DNA of 64,000 bases from Datnioides undecimradiatus (taxonomy: Eukaryota > Chordata > Actinopteri > Lobotiformes > Datnioididae), in contig WARS01000029.1 in assembly GCA_008933995.1 (NCBI GenBank), positions 19,375,511 to 19,439,510 of the forward strand, given 5' to 3'. The position numbers were made by a program, and so were the translations under genes. Under the pieces are notes generated by a model, which saw only the letters and a program-made list of their open reading frames with translations, made no database searches and had not been told where the DNA came from. Of the stretch, positions 34,601 to 46,510 are shown piece by piece; the first letter of the stretch is position 1; each line of letters opens with the position of its first letter.

Positions 34601-35346
34601 AGATGTGTATCCATTCTGTCTCTGGTGCTGACCCACCTGTAAGACACTATTCAAATAGCAGGTGTTGCCCAAGTTGTTGAACCCCACAAATGGCACTAAG
34701 TTCTCTCTCTTCTCACACGGGAGGAGAAGGCCAGGAGAAGCTGGACATGGAGAGGGACCAGGGACCACCTGATCACAGCTGCTGGATGGTAAAGAAGAAA
34801 AATGGAATTTCAAAAAAAGGGAAAAACACCTTGCAGTGCCAACTGATGTACATCACATGAACATGCCTATCAACCATTAAAATCAGCTTTAGACAGTAGG
34901 CTGAGGTCTCAGATGTTCACATAACTAACAACCTTTTGTTTTGAATAAGCATGTAAACGATTGAAAAATAAGCATGCATTTCAAACAAAATGTTAGTTAT
35001 CACTCACACTCTGTTTGATAGTATAAATGAAATTGCGTGAAGTGTGTACAAATGATGTTTTTGCTGTTCTCCTTTCCCAAAACATGCCTGCCAGACACGT
35101 CATCCGCCCCACGAGGTCACATCAGGGTAATAAAACAGGTTTGAACTTTGCATGACCCCAAATAGCCCGGACCAACCTTGGTTCAGGCTCCTCTGGTTCA
35201 GTCGTCTTGGGTTCATCTGCCTGCGGTTCAGAGAAATCCAGAGCCCGTTTGGTGTCTTTCTTCTGAAGAAACTTTAAAGACAGTTTACTCTTCTTGATAG
35301 GGCTCCCCAGGGCCGCCACAACATTTTCACCCTGCAGGCCAGGCAT
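30886..35346 (-). CDS. usp1: Ubiquitin-specific peptidase 1 (FANCD2/PCNA deubiquitinase), complete coding region
   Basis: Eight coding exons, minus strand: 35346-35177, 34781-34637, 34181-34080, 33920-33751, 33631-32904, 32376-32212, 31996-31795, 31663-30886. The phases agree throughout, giving 2,460 bases or 819 residues, a little longer than the 785-residue human protein. The Cys box NNLGNTCYLNS (catalytic Cys about residue 98), the zinc-ribbon cysteines RTRCLECES and FCETCHHY, the His box HSGVTISSGHYTAY (catalytic His about 615) and GKWLLFDDSEV are intact. USP1 with WDR48/UAF1 removes monoubiquitin from FANCD2 and PCNA in the nucleus. LSLKFLQKKDTKRALDFSEP at the N-terminus and the GKRKSDTEVGNAKKKPK nuclear signal match the family. 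The ATG at 35346 gives the conserved MPG start. Confidence 0.97.
32904..33631 (-). CDS. usp1: usp1 large exon: highly charged USP1-specific insert
   Basis: The 728-base exon begins RQLNPMYEGYLQHDAQEVLQ (core USP fold) and then carries about 200 residues of Lys/Glu/Ser-rich sequence including GKRKSDTEVGNAKKKPK, a likely nuclear localisation signal, and KLSWLRPSGKQPSIFSKFRS, matching a conserved USP1 segment. Long plus-strand open frames opposite this exon (up to 327 codons) are shadows of its biased composition. Confidence 0.93.
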
Positions 35347-35413
35347 CTTTTACTCCTCTCCCCCGAGGGTGACGTTTTCTCTTCTTTCTACTGAGATGCA
35401 ACAGCGCACCTTA

Positions 35414-36160
35414 CTGGCAAAAGATGGAAACACATAATTTGTTTTCAGTGGGCGCCATCAGAGTTCACCGAGAACGAAAGTAGCTACGCACTAAGTTATT
35501 ACCGTACAGTTACGTTACTCCAGCCAGAGCAGCTAGATTAACTTCGAGCAGACTGCTCTGGATCACTAACTCCAACCCAGTTACAGGCAGAACGACGCAT
35601 TATATAACATGTTAGCCGGCTAACGCTAACTAACAAGTGTTTCTCTTGTTTCCATTGACCTCTTCATCAACTCATGAAAGAGAACCGTTTATATTAGCTA
35701 ACGCTACCAGCTTGACGTTAGAAAAGTGGCAACGGCCGAGCAAACAGCGCACAATTAACCGGTGTTGTTCAGCACTTTGAAGACAACACGGCGTCTAAAC
35801 TGGGTCAAAACGGTGCGGTGCGGTAAAGAAGTGGGAGGAGAAAACAGGCAACACGCCGTCTCTAACAGTTCAGTAAAAGAAAATGAACTTGCAAAACACC
35901 AACAGTGCCTACAGTGTCTAAACTCTTACCCAGATGCGTCATTCAAAATTAAAGTTTAATATATTTCATGTAATATCCAGTCTTAGAGCCATTTACAGAG
36001 TGTTTGACGATTCAGACGGTGCAGCAGAAGTTGGCGCTTTTTCCTGCTTGAAGACCGGCTGGCTGCGACATCGCCGGCGAAAACACCGGCACGACGTCAA
36101 AACGTCCGCCCAAAATCTCCAAGTAACGGCCACCGCTGTTATTAAGTGTACTCCAGACGC
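35414..36160 (-). promoter_or_regulatory. usp1: Candidate usp1 promoter and non-coding first exon
   Basis: On the minus strand CTGG|GTAAGAG at 35929-35928 is a good donor, and TTTTGCCAG ending at 35414 (or CATCTCAG ending at 35391) is a good acceptor just upstream of the ATG, suggesting a 5' UTR intron of about 0.5 kb. The putative exon (about 36130-35930) starts in a CpG-rich patch (36045-36140) carrying an E2F-like core TTGGCGC at 36031-36037, consistent with a cell-cycle gene. Transcript evidence is needed, and the plus-strand donor AAT|GTAAGT at 36183 in the same patch also allows a divergent transcript. Confidence 0.4.
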
Positions 36161-37039
36161 AATCACGACACTTGTATGTAATGTAAGTAGACTTTTGTGT
36201 AATGATATAGCCAAAAAGACTTATATATCCCAATGGCAGGCGTACCTTAAGTCACCTATTGAATTTAGGCCCCTTTCCCGGTTCCAGAAGCCATTTTTGT
36301 AGTCTTTTGTAAAACAGCGTCAAGTTAGGTCGTATAACACCAAACATGCAGTTGAGAATGTTCCTCCGGAGTAAAAGTAAAGAATTCGTTGGTTAGTAGG
36401 TTGGTTGGTTAAGTAGGTTAGTAGGTTGAAGGTGATTTCTATCTATATATCTTATTAGGCTTAATTAAGAGTCAAAGCAAACTGCAGTTGTAAAATTTGT
36501 AAAATCAATCAGTTGCAGTTTTTTTCTGATATGCCAATACGTATGTAGTTCAATGTTATTTAACCAAGATTCTTAATATAAGACATTTGAAGTATTTTTA
36601 AAAAAATGTTCTTTTGAATTGAAAGGCAAACAATATTACCTCCAACAATGGCACATTTTTTTTATTTCACCTCATCTAGAAACTTGTCAACTGTGCAATT
36701 ATAACAGGTAAGAGTGGTGTATAGCCTATAGCCATATAAAACCATATATTATATTATGACCTAAACAGTGTACAGATAAAGGGGCAGATTATAACCACCC
36801 ACTGGTGTGATGTGGCCTGTAAGTTGCTTTTTACAAGGGCTTTTCGGCTTTTATTTTGAAAGTGATAAACGGAAGTATAGTTGACAATCACTGTTTTTGC
36901 GGAACTCAATCTAAAAGAATAGGACTGTAGATGTGTTTTTAACAATACACGTGTTGTAACGTTGGCGCTTCAATATACGATAGCAAGACAATTCCTCTAC
37001 AATCAATGCATGACTCAAATCAGCCCCGTTACTGTTAAC

Positions 37040-37197
37040 GGTGAAAACGGTGTTTACGGGCAGTGTTCATCTGTAACCAGCAGGGGGCAACATTGTCCAT
37101 GCAAATGGAGGTTAAAGTGTCCAGCATCATTCTCACTTCCACCGGAGCATCTCCTCATCTGACAGTCAGCAGAGACTACCCGTCCACGAATTTAACG
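37040..37197 (+). other. Candidate plus-strand 5' UTR exon (splice donor at 37198)
   Basis: Sequence ending TTTAACG|GTAAGATA has a strong donor at 37198-37199 and lies upstream of usp1 in divergent orientation, where kank4 would start if mammalian gene order is kept. The start of the exon cannot be set from the sequence, and it encodes no recognisable protein. Confidence 0.3.
37077..37106 (+). promoter_or_regulatory. CTCF-like core next to SOX and octamer motifs
   Basis: CCAGCAGGGGGCAA at 37077-37090 matches the first 13 positions of the CTCF core CCASYAGRKGGCRS. It is followed at once by CATTGT (37091-37096), then after two bases ATGCAAAT (37099-37106), a perfect octamer. The SOX-OCT composite normally reads CATTGTYATGCAAAT, so this one has a single extra base between half sites. 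Motif matches are directly visible; occupancy is unknown. Confidence 0.4.
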
Positions 37198-38844
37198 GTA
37201 AGATACTATTTACGATTTCTCCAGTTTCCGCTTGAGTAGGTAAACGGAAATCTGCGTAAAGGCTTATCGCGAGAGTAGCCTATCAGATCTCTGTTTCAGC
37301 TTATTTCTATCAGTTGTAGTGTGTTGATTTTTAATAAGGCTGCAGAGTGTTGTTGCTTGCGTGTGTTTTCGCCATACGGGGAGACGATCGCAGCACCTGA
37401 ACGCAGCGCAAAAATAACAACCGGCAGGTGTGTCGTTTCACCCTTGCATACAGCAAGTACAGACATTTGTCAATACGATGGTATGTATGCAGGACGAACT
37501 GCTGCTGCTGCTGCTGCAGAGTGGCTGCTTGGTCAGCAGCAAAGATGTATCGATGGGCATGAGCTACTGTGCCTCAGCTTCCAGAATCCACTCACTGTGT
37601 TTTCTGGCTTGGTGATCAAGTGATGTTGCAGTGAGGATGCTGATACAGTAGTGGGTGGGAGTAGTTTGGAGATACAGTACTTCCTGTGGGGCTGTAGCTT
37701 CCCCTAGTTGTAGTAGTGATGGAGCTATTCACCATCCCCATGCCCAGAATGTTTCTGCAATCTCCAGTTCTGGGCTGGCTTTAACATTATTTTTTCACTA
37801 ACTCAGCACACCAGAACCCGATACCTCATTTAAATTGGGCTCAAATTATCTTGAAACCCCACATATGATGTTTAATAATTGCCTAATGGAGTAGATTTCA
37901 TTATAGATGTAATAACCAGCAGGTGATTTATCCAGACTTAACAAGGAGCCCTGGTGGGGAGCTGTTTCGTTCTCTCACATCCCATTCGAAGCCTAACCAG
38001 GAGATGCATTATAAAGAGGGATTACCGTGTTTCACTTCCATCATCGGCTGCTGATAACATCATTTTGTGTGTCAGACACTGAAGAAGGTCACTGGAGCAA
38101 TGAACGAGCGGCAGACATTTACTCAGCCTGGAAATGCGTTTTTCCCAGTTTCAGTGGACACGAAACCACTGATTCAGAGAAAAACAGCCACCTTGTTGAA
38201 TTTGGACAAACTGCCCCTAGCTGCAGAAGGGGCACAATTCAGCCATATTGCCACCTATTGGGTGATCTCACAAGAATTTAACCCCTAACCTGTAGTAGTA
38301 ATGAGGACCATTCTCCATGCACCAAGCTATGGAATTGGGCTTTATCAAGGAGGGCTTTGTCCCAGGAGGCACGGAGCTCCCACAGCCGGAGCAGCAGAGG
38401 TTGGAGGTGTGGCAGCTCAAAGCCTTGGCCCATGACACGAAACACCCCCTCCTCGGCTTCCACCCACCTTCTCTCCCAGGAGGGGAACACTGGAGGGAAA
38501 ATGAAGGCATGTTGAGCGACAGGCAATGGTGCACTCCAAGAATGAGAAGCATGTCCTGAAGTCTACTTCAGTGTACCTCTCAACAACAAACCCCTCTGTA
38601 CACAGTGTGTGCAGGGTATAAGTACACCATTTAATCACTCTGGTTACTACAGTCAGTCTGTCTCACACACAAATGTTCCATGCAAACACATATAATACCA
38701 AGTGATTATGCCTGCACCTAACAATTCCTTCATTATCAGTTATTTTTTTAATAACACATTAAAAGAAGTTAATCATTTTCAAGCTTAACTGTTCCCAAAT
38801 GTGTTGCTTGGCAACTGCTTAGAGCCAGAAAATACTAAGGAACT

Positions 38845-38935
38845 TTTGACAAAGCTAGGCTAGTAGTTTCCACCTGTTTCCAGTCTTTGCGCTAAGCTAA
38901 GTTAGCCACCTGCCGCAAGTGGCTTCAAATACAGG
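38845..38935 (+). repeat. Dispersed repeat, copy 1 (cagtctttgcgctaagctaag core)
   Basis: The core 'cctgtttccagtctttgcgctaagctaagt' matches the second copy near 55.8 kb ('cagtctttatgctaaactaag'). Both belong to a repeat type widespread in perch-like fishes (recognised from memory). The class is unknown, possibly a SINE or non-autonomous DNA element. Confidence 0.55.
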
Positions 38936-39532
38936 GATGAGCTTGGTGTTCTTGTCCAATCAGAGACATTTTTAAATAAGACGAGCTGGAGACATTTTTG
39001 CTTAATAAATAACATTAAATTACCATTTAGGATCAAGATTGCTGCAAAATCTTATCCCCAAACACTTAATTAATCAGAAAAAAATGAGGAATCAGCTAAA
39101 TGTGAGCCCTCGTCACATGTCGTGGCCTCGATGTGGACATGAAAGAGATTTTTCCTTCGGAGATTGTTTCATTGAAAAGAGTTTTTTTAAAAGAAGCTTC
39201 AAAGAGTTGTATATATCCCTTTTTACAAGAAAAAGTCAAACACTCATATTTTATTTTCTTTTTTAAGTAAATGTAACTGTTGTGTGACCCCGTGCGATTT
39301 ATCTTGAGGCCAGAGCCACAGGTTGAGAACCACCAGATTAATCAGCTAATTTTTCCAGCTCCTTAACTTCATAAAAACGTACTGCGAGCAATAAATTCAA
39401 CTCATTAAGGGCTGTTTTTGCCATGAAGGCTGCTGTTCCCTTGTTCTCCCATCAGCAAGTTTATTTCTTTTCACCAAAAACCCCAGCGGACATCTCACAC
39501 AGCCTCTGCTCAGTTGGGAGAATAGTTTTGTA

Positions 39533-39534
<2 letters not shown>

Positions 39535-39581
<47 letters not shown>
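39535..39581. repeat. (TG)n microsatellite
   Basis: An uninterrupted TG dinucleotide run of about 23 units. Its complement creates spurious His/Thr frames. Confidence 0.98.
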
Positions 39582-39584
<3 letters not shown>

Positions 39585-39710
39585 TGTGTGCGTGCATGCG
39601 TGCACATGAGTAAAAGCAGGTTAATGAGATCCTTTATCAGTGTATGCATGTGTGCATAACCTTGCATGCATATGTGCATATATCAGATCAGATCAGATCT
39701 GCACATAGGA

Positions 39711-39759
39711 TTTCTCCCTCTCTCTCCCTCTCTCTCTCTCCCTCTCTCTCTCTCTCCCT
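39711..39759. repeat. (CT)n/(CCCT)n pyrimidine tract
   Basis: An almost pure pyrimidine stretch of alternating CT with CCCT interruptions. Confidence 0.95.
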
Positions 39760-41604
39760 GTGCATACTTTAGAGCATCTGAGCGACTCCCATTTGATGCA
39801 TACTGAGGAGGTGGGTGTATCCAGCCCAGCCGCTCTGATGTTAGGAAGCTGTAACTCTTCCATCCTACTCAGTCTGCTCTCTACTCTCCCTGCTCTCCTG
39901 TTTCAGTCAGTCTGTCCGCCCTCTAGCGTAGTATTCGCCTTTCACTCACCACTATTCATAACCATCTAGATACATTTACACGGGCCCACACACAGGTAGA
40001 CAGAATACCGTCTTAGTGGACGGATGAGTTTGTGTCTGGGCTGATAGATGTCTGTACATTACCTTGGAAAGAGCTAGAAAGTGGGGATCTGCAGCAGCGC
40101 TGTTCAAGCTGAAGTATTCTTCTCACTACGTGTTTTGTCCCAAAGGATACCACTCGCAGCTGCAGAGGTAAGGGAAGATTAGATGTGGTCTGCAGTTTTG
40201 TTTTGGGTTTTTTTTTTTTAGTTTTTTCTCTTTTTATTTAACTGCTCTGCTCTCATTGTTTCTTTCTCAGCTTTTTATAAGAGACCCTCTGTTAACTATG
40301 GATTTATTATATCGTCTGCTACCTGATGCTCTATCTTCCCCATTTTTTCTCTGCAGCATATTGCAGTTCAGTTGATTTTCTCCTTGGAACCAGCACACAT
40401 GTATACATGTTCCAGCCATGCTGGAATGACTCCTCTTATCTTTCTCTCTCTTTATGCTGATGTTTATTTTTTTGCCCTGAGCTTTGGGATCTCCCACATC
40501 TCTTTGGTAATCAGATGCCGAATGCAAGGCGTGCACATAGATACTGGTACATGTATTTTTGTCTGTTTGTCTTTCACGTCTCTCTATACTGTTTGATTGT
40601 TTCCCTGGAGTATGCTGTTGGCAGGGCCAGGTTTCAGTGAAATTCCCTTCTGGCCTGACTAATGTCTTTCAGCTGGAGCCTGACATGTGAACATGCACTC
40701 ATATTGTAGAAAGTACACTCACCAGACGGTGGATGGAGCAGGGCAGAAACAGCAAGTGATGGTTGTTGTTTAGAGTGGTCATATATGCAACTTTTGCATG
40801 GGTGCATCTTGCCGATCTGCATGCATTTTCTCTGCATCTTCGCTTCACTCTCTATTCTGTCTTTTCTGCCTCTCTGTCTAATGTAAACCCCCCTGTCTCT
40901 CTCTATTTCTGCTCTTTTATGGTCTGCATGTATTCACAGTTAGTCCTGGTCAGCGCTGTGCTTGCCTGCCACAGAGCATTGGCCATGGTTGACTGGCTAA
41001 CCGCAGCTACACAGCATTAAAAAAGCAAAGCGCTCTTGTTACGTGGGCCATGTTTACAGGGTGTCACAATGTGTGCGTGTATATTTTATGCTGCATTCAC
41101 TGACATTAAGAGCTCTTCACGCACGCTCAGGTTAAAGGGCACATTGTTATTCTCACACACACACACAGCAGGGGACTGTACACTGAGGTCAGCCATATCT
41201 CGGAGGACAGTGTGTGTTTGTGTTTGTGTGTCAGTGTGATTTCCTTGAAGGTGCAGAGAGGTGAGTCATACCAGCTCACACGCTGGTGGCCGTTAGAGGC
41301 ATTCACTGTAACGATGCCGTGACGTGTGGTTTGCAAATAGAAACTGTCTGATGGAAGCGCGTGTCGGTGAAATGTCAGCTTTCCAGGAAATGAAAAAGGC
41401 CATTTATTTAAGCGTGTCACCGATGAATTTTTAAGGTTATCCAGTGTGATCTGACATGGTTTCATGGATGAGTCCTAATGACTTTCGTGATCTCCTAACC
41501 TTTTCTCTAATGCCCCCTGCAGGCTGACCGTGCAGTTTTTCACTTTAACGCTTCCAGTGGAATCAGAATCATACAACACTCATGACGTTTCCATCAGCCG
41601 TGGT

Positions 41605-41715
41605 TGTACTTTGTATTTAATGCTACTTAGCAAATTTTAGTGTGCTAAACTAAGATGGTATAATACTATATGTCAACATGATAGCATGGGTATTGAGAGC
41701 GTATTAGCATGCATC
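41605..41715 (+). repeat. Dispersed repeat fragment (gctaaactaagatggta type)
   Basis: 'gtgctaaactaagatggtat...tagcatgggtattgagagcgtattagcatgc' resembles the left part of a repeat whose right part seems to be present near 50.45-50.57 kb. The family is recalled as common in perch-like genomes; the two fragments overlap only in the 'gtgagc-atgct' portion. Confidence 0.45.
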
Positions 41716-41904
41716 TCTGTTCAAATTACCCACAGAGGCAAAAACGAAAATGAACCATCATTTTCTGACTAAATGTCTTGAATAGTAAAGTAGTCCAGTT
41801 TGGTCCTGCAGTGGAAACCAGACCGTTAGGGACCAAGCCTTAGGTAGAACTGTATAGGAAAGGCTTAGCAGCTTAATCTGATGGAAAGTGTATTGAAGCA
41901 CAGA

Positions 41905-41907
<3 letters not shown>

Positions 41908-41939
<32 letters not shown>
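41908..41939. repeat. (CA)n microsatellite
   Basis: A perfect CA run. Confidence 0.98.
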
Positions 41940-41941
<2 letters not shown>

Positions 41942-42271
41942 GGCCCACCCAGAATCTGTAGCCACTCCAGTGAGCATCTTGGGATGCCTGCTCCTTTGCA
42001 GAGCAAAGCGCAGAACACTTGCTTCACTTTGAACATGCAAAGCTCCCCCCCCCCCCACACACACGTTCTCCGAGTTTGTATGGCAGCCACAATGGTGATT
42101 ATTCTAATTTGTTATTCTAAAGATAGCTGTCAGCAAAGAAGACGACACGATTCCCTCACACAAACATTGTAGTGACGTGTGTGTGTGTGTGTGTGTCTGG
42201 TGTGTCTAGAGCAGTGTGTTGCAGGTTGTTTTCTCACTAAGCGAGAACTGAGATGGCCAGTAATTTGCATG

Positions 42272-42273
<2 letters not shown>

Positions 42274-42312
<39 letters not shown>
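42274..42312. repeat. (GT)n microsatellite
   Basis: A perfect GT run of about 19 units; a shorter one lies at 42176-42197. Confidence 0.98.
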
Positions 42313-42315
<3 letters not shown>

Positions 42316-42994
42316 TTGGCCGGTGCCAGTCGATGTCAGTCTGTGCTCTGTCTCCACTGGCCGAGCGCCCGGTGCTCCCATGTGGTTCATATTCTCCAGA
42401 CTTTCGCATCCTCTGACTCCTCCTAAGGCCTCTCTGAACCTGTAAATGCCTTTGTTGGCCCACACGGCGTGAGCGTGTTTGCGCACTAACGTGTGTGATA
42501 AGTTGATTGCTTAAAGGGATAAAGGTGCTCGGTTTCTTACCAAACCAAAAAATCCACCTCAAAGACAAAACATAACTGGAAATAGCAAAAATATGTGATG
42601 GTGTGTGAGAGCTTTCAGAATCACTTCCTTGCATGTGCGCCTGAGATTGAGCCACGCTGGGTGACACAGGTTGTTTTTTATTGTTTTATCTCCACGGGTA
42701 GATGTTCTTTCATCAAACAAGTGGCAGAGCTTGGGCTAAGGAGCTTTAGGGCTTCTTAGCTGTGCTGTGGGAGGGAGAGGGACTCCCTAAACTCCCTGTC
42801 TGTGTCAGTCAAAGAAGCCAAAAACCCCTCGCTGAGAAAACACACAGATACATGAGAGCCAGGAGTCAGCACGCTCGCTCTCTCTCTCACACACACACAC
42901 ACGCACACACCAGCTGAGCGAACGCCTAGGGATAGCACTACTAATCTCATTCTCTGTTGACACACTATTCCTCAGATGTGCCATGCTTTCACAG

Positions 42995-43033
<39 letters not shown>

Positions 43034-43035
43034 AC
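42995..43035. repeat. (CT)n(CA)n compound microsatellite
   Basis: A CT run passes directly into a CA run. A similar, shorter CT/CA tract lies at about 42876-42910, 120 bases away, so the two may be related by local duplication or slippage. Confidence 0.95.
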
Positions 43036-46000
43036 CATGTTGGTATCCTAAAGCTAAAGGTGTATTCCTTCCTATCAGTGTCAGCAAAAGGGTGAGTTCA
43101 CACCGGGCCAGAGGTGTGCATGCGTGTCTTTGTGTGAGAAAGAGAGCGTGTGTGTGTATACTTTGTGCCCGCAGCACATCTGCTCTGCAAACCACAGCTT
43201 CCCACAGACTGCACGACTTTAAAAAAACAGCAGGACCTTGCAGAAGTTCAGATTACGTGGCTCTTTGGTCCTCAGATGGTCTCTTTGGGGTGCACAGTAG
43301 TGAGAGGAGGAATGCTCCAAGCAGCTGAACTGCTTCAGAACACCTTCATTTCAATCCAGCGTTAAATTACTTTATTTCAGATGTGTGGTCCACTAACAGA
43401 AAGATTGAAGATATAAAGGAAAAGCTATATGATTCAGTATGAAAATTTCATTTGGAAATGTAATTTACCTCAGACAAAATGAGGAGTTTGTAGACATCAG
43501 CACTTTGGCCCCTGACAATTCATCGGTTTGTTGTGGCTGAGGTTGATCCAGCCCATTTTTCTGGACTGTGGCCAGCCAGCACTGAATCCGTTGCCAAGGT
43601 AGGCAGATTTTCTTTCTTTCTTTGCCCTGAAAGCACATTTTGTGTTTAAAGGAATGTCAGCTGGCTTCGATCTGTACACAGCAACGTCTTGCTACAGACT
43701 CTGAACTCAGCTGAACTCTCTGGTTTGGTTTTGATTGGCAAACCGGTCCGAATCAATTTTGTCATTCAAGCGAACAACTGACATGACACAGCAACTTATC
43801 CGTCTACAGTGTTGAACTCCTGTGTAGGTTAAAATAGATTTTTTGTCATTCACTCGGCTCAAATGCTCGTTTGTGGTGCCCTATTGTTTACAGCTACAGA
43901 GCGGGACTTTTACACTTTTGCTAACACTTTTGGAACTGATTTTTACATTTATGTCTTGATTAAGTTTATCGCTACGCTCTCTACATTTCACAGTCCAAAT
44001 GAAATCTGGTGAACATATTTGTGCTTGCTTGCTCATGCTCCGTTTCAGCTAACAAAGATTGGTTTGCCAGAGCTGAATGAGGGAGCAACTGTTGCTACAG
44101 ACAAGGCTACAGCAACCTGGAGCATGGCAGAGCCTAACATTTCTTGTGTGACATGTTTACCTGATTCTTCTTTCACATCTTTGTCAAAACAGTCTGATTC
44201 AGGTGTGCAAGTTTAAAAAACTAATAAGGTGTAAAAGGTGACAGTCATCTGACGCCGCAAAGGTCATCGGCGTGTAGTATCTTCTTGACAACAGCTGCTG
44301 CAACGCTGTAACTAATGGGGATCTTAATGAAAAATTAAAATATACACCGTGGAAATCAGTCCAGCCTTTGACAAACTGTGTTATGGTGTGCATTGTTATT
44401 GAGCTGAACAACAGTTAATGCGTTTTTGTGGAGTTTCCATGGTGGATGGATGAGTGGGTGAGTTTAGCTGGACCGGGGTCACCAAGGTGGGCTGCAGGTC
44501 ATCACTGTGGGGAATTATGGAGATCAGAGGAACAATAGAAGCTGAGAGGCTTTTCCTTGTTCTTTGGCTTCTGGCTGGGTGGAGGGTACGATCTTGAATT
44601 CTCTGCACTTCTACAACACATGCAAATTTCAAAATTCAAAAAAAAAAAAAAAGGACCAAAAGGAAACACTTTTAAAAGTACTTAGTTAAATTTAAGATTA
44701 CATTGTAATTGCATCATAATGATAAAACACCGCGTGGCCATTAAAGTATAAGGGTTTGGGATGCAGTGTCCAGCGAGTTAAGATCGGAGCCATGGTTTAT
44801 ACAGGCAGGTTTTCAGGTAAAGTTTAAAAGAAGGTTCTGCACTGCAACTCAGCCAGGAGTAAAGTTTGACAACCGGACATTTCCCAAGCAGCAGCGCTGA
44901 AGAACAATGGCTGGGTCCATCCTTACATTGTTTCCCCACGTTGGATCCCCAGCACTGCTCCTTAATGGGTTCCTGGCATTGACAGGCAGGAAAAAACAGA
45001 GTCCGTCGTCAGAGGAGTCAAGAGTGCACAGGGCAACATGTGACTTCCTTAATGGAACCTTCATCGTTACATTCTGTGTTTTAATTGGCCGCCTGCAGGA
45101 GGCAGGAACTTCCTGCTTGAGTGTTGTTGTAAGTGACCACTCCCTGAGAAAAGCCAAAGACTTAAAGAGTGTGTCTATGCGCATGTGTTTGTTCGTGGGA
45201 TGCTGGTGCGTGATTAAAATCTGAAATAACCTTTGGCTTTCTTTGGGTGGACATTTGAATATTTGAGATGCTTGTGGGTGTATAAATATATTGAATGTAG
45301 ATGTGATGTTCTCCTTGTGAAGAGTCGTGGGAGTTTGTCTTCTTGGTGGACTGCTTCAGTTAAACTTCAGAAAAACTCATTTTTCCTGTTCCTTTGCTGT
45401 GATCTCTCCCATGCTGTCTCACTGCTTGAGGCAGATTTATAGCAAGTTGCCCATGGCGTTAAAACCAGGCGCCATCACGTTGTCTTTGAAAAATATCTGC
45501 TGCTCCTGAACGCAGCACCGCCTGGTAACAAGCATGCAGCAGCTGCTACCTAAAACTGCTGTGAGTCACTACACAGTTAAGTTGCCTGAGTTACATTTGA
45601 CCACTTGCGCTGCCAACGCACGTCAACGACCTCAAACTCCAGCATTGAGAAAACATCATAATCTGTGTCAAAGCCGAGCTTCATGTAAGGGGTCGACCCA
45701 GCGACCAAACAGCAGTGGATTGGTGCATCTGATAAGGGTGTTTGCAGCACTGTGTATGCACGCAGTACCAATAGTGTAACCTGTCTTACTGCTTCAGTCC
45801 AACTTTGACCTCAGCATCCACCTGATTCTAGGTTTTTCCAAGATGTTTACCATCATCGCTGTTCAGTCTTAACTCTTCCGCACTGTATACTTACCAGAGG
45901 CACAAAGATCAGAGTCAGGACCTCAATCATCAACGCTGTATATCACATTAAACACACAGTGCACGTTTGTTCGGACACGCCTACGCACATACTCTGCGAC

Positions 46001-46510
46001 TGTGGTCTACTCTTTGGATTGCCTCCTACTGCTCTCGCTGACAGCACGGGTGACAAGGAGAGATTGTTGGTAAACCGCAACTATGTGAGAATATAGAGGG
46101 CCGTGACTGTCACTGTGGCTGCTGGACAATAGCTGGAAGTCTGAGGGATCTGACTGCTATACGAGACCAAGTCAGTGAGTTGCGAAATCTTGGTTGGTGC
46201 TGAAAATAGATCCCAGGTTTTGTTTTGACTCTCTACAAACAGGAGAGCTGCTACCTTTTCTGTAAACAGATGGGATATATTGGGGCTGAAACAATTAGTC
46301 TGTTAATGGATTGATAAAAAGAAAATTAATCAGATGCAGATTTGCTGCTTTTCTCTGTTTGATATCAGTGTAAACTGAATATATTTGGGTTTTGGACTGT
46401 TTAAACAGTTTAACCCATCATCTTTTATTGTATTCCAAATTGTATGAATGGACTAATGAGAGAAACAATCTTCAAAACACCTGTAGATGAATCAAAGATG
46501 TCTCAAGTCA

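Larger units (their letters stand above)
37200..46500. other. Gene-poor region, left part
   Basis: No protein-coding exon is supportable. Identified contents are dispersed repeats near 38.85-38.94 kb and 41.6-41.7 kb, dense microsatellites between 39.5 and 43.1 kb, a pyrimidine tract at 39711-39759 and a possible CTCF core on the minus strand at 41523-41511 (one mismatch). The stretches 37.2-38.8, 39.8-41.5 and 43.3-46.4 kb otherwise show nothing I can name. Confidence 0.5.

Noticed and set aside
42130..42667. Minus-strand open frames with long Thr-His runs
   Set aside because: They are generated by (GT)n/(CA)n microsatellites and have no other coding signal. The same holds at 39.4-39.7, 41.8-42.1, 42.8-43.2 and 47.2-47.5 kb.
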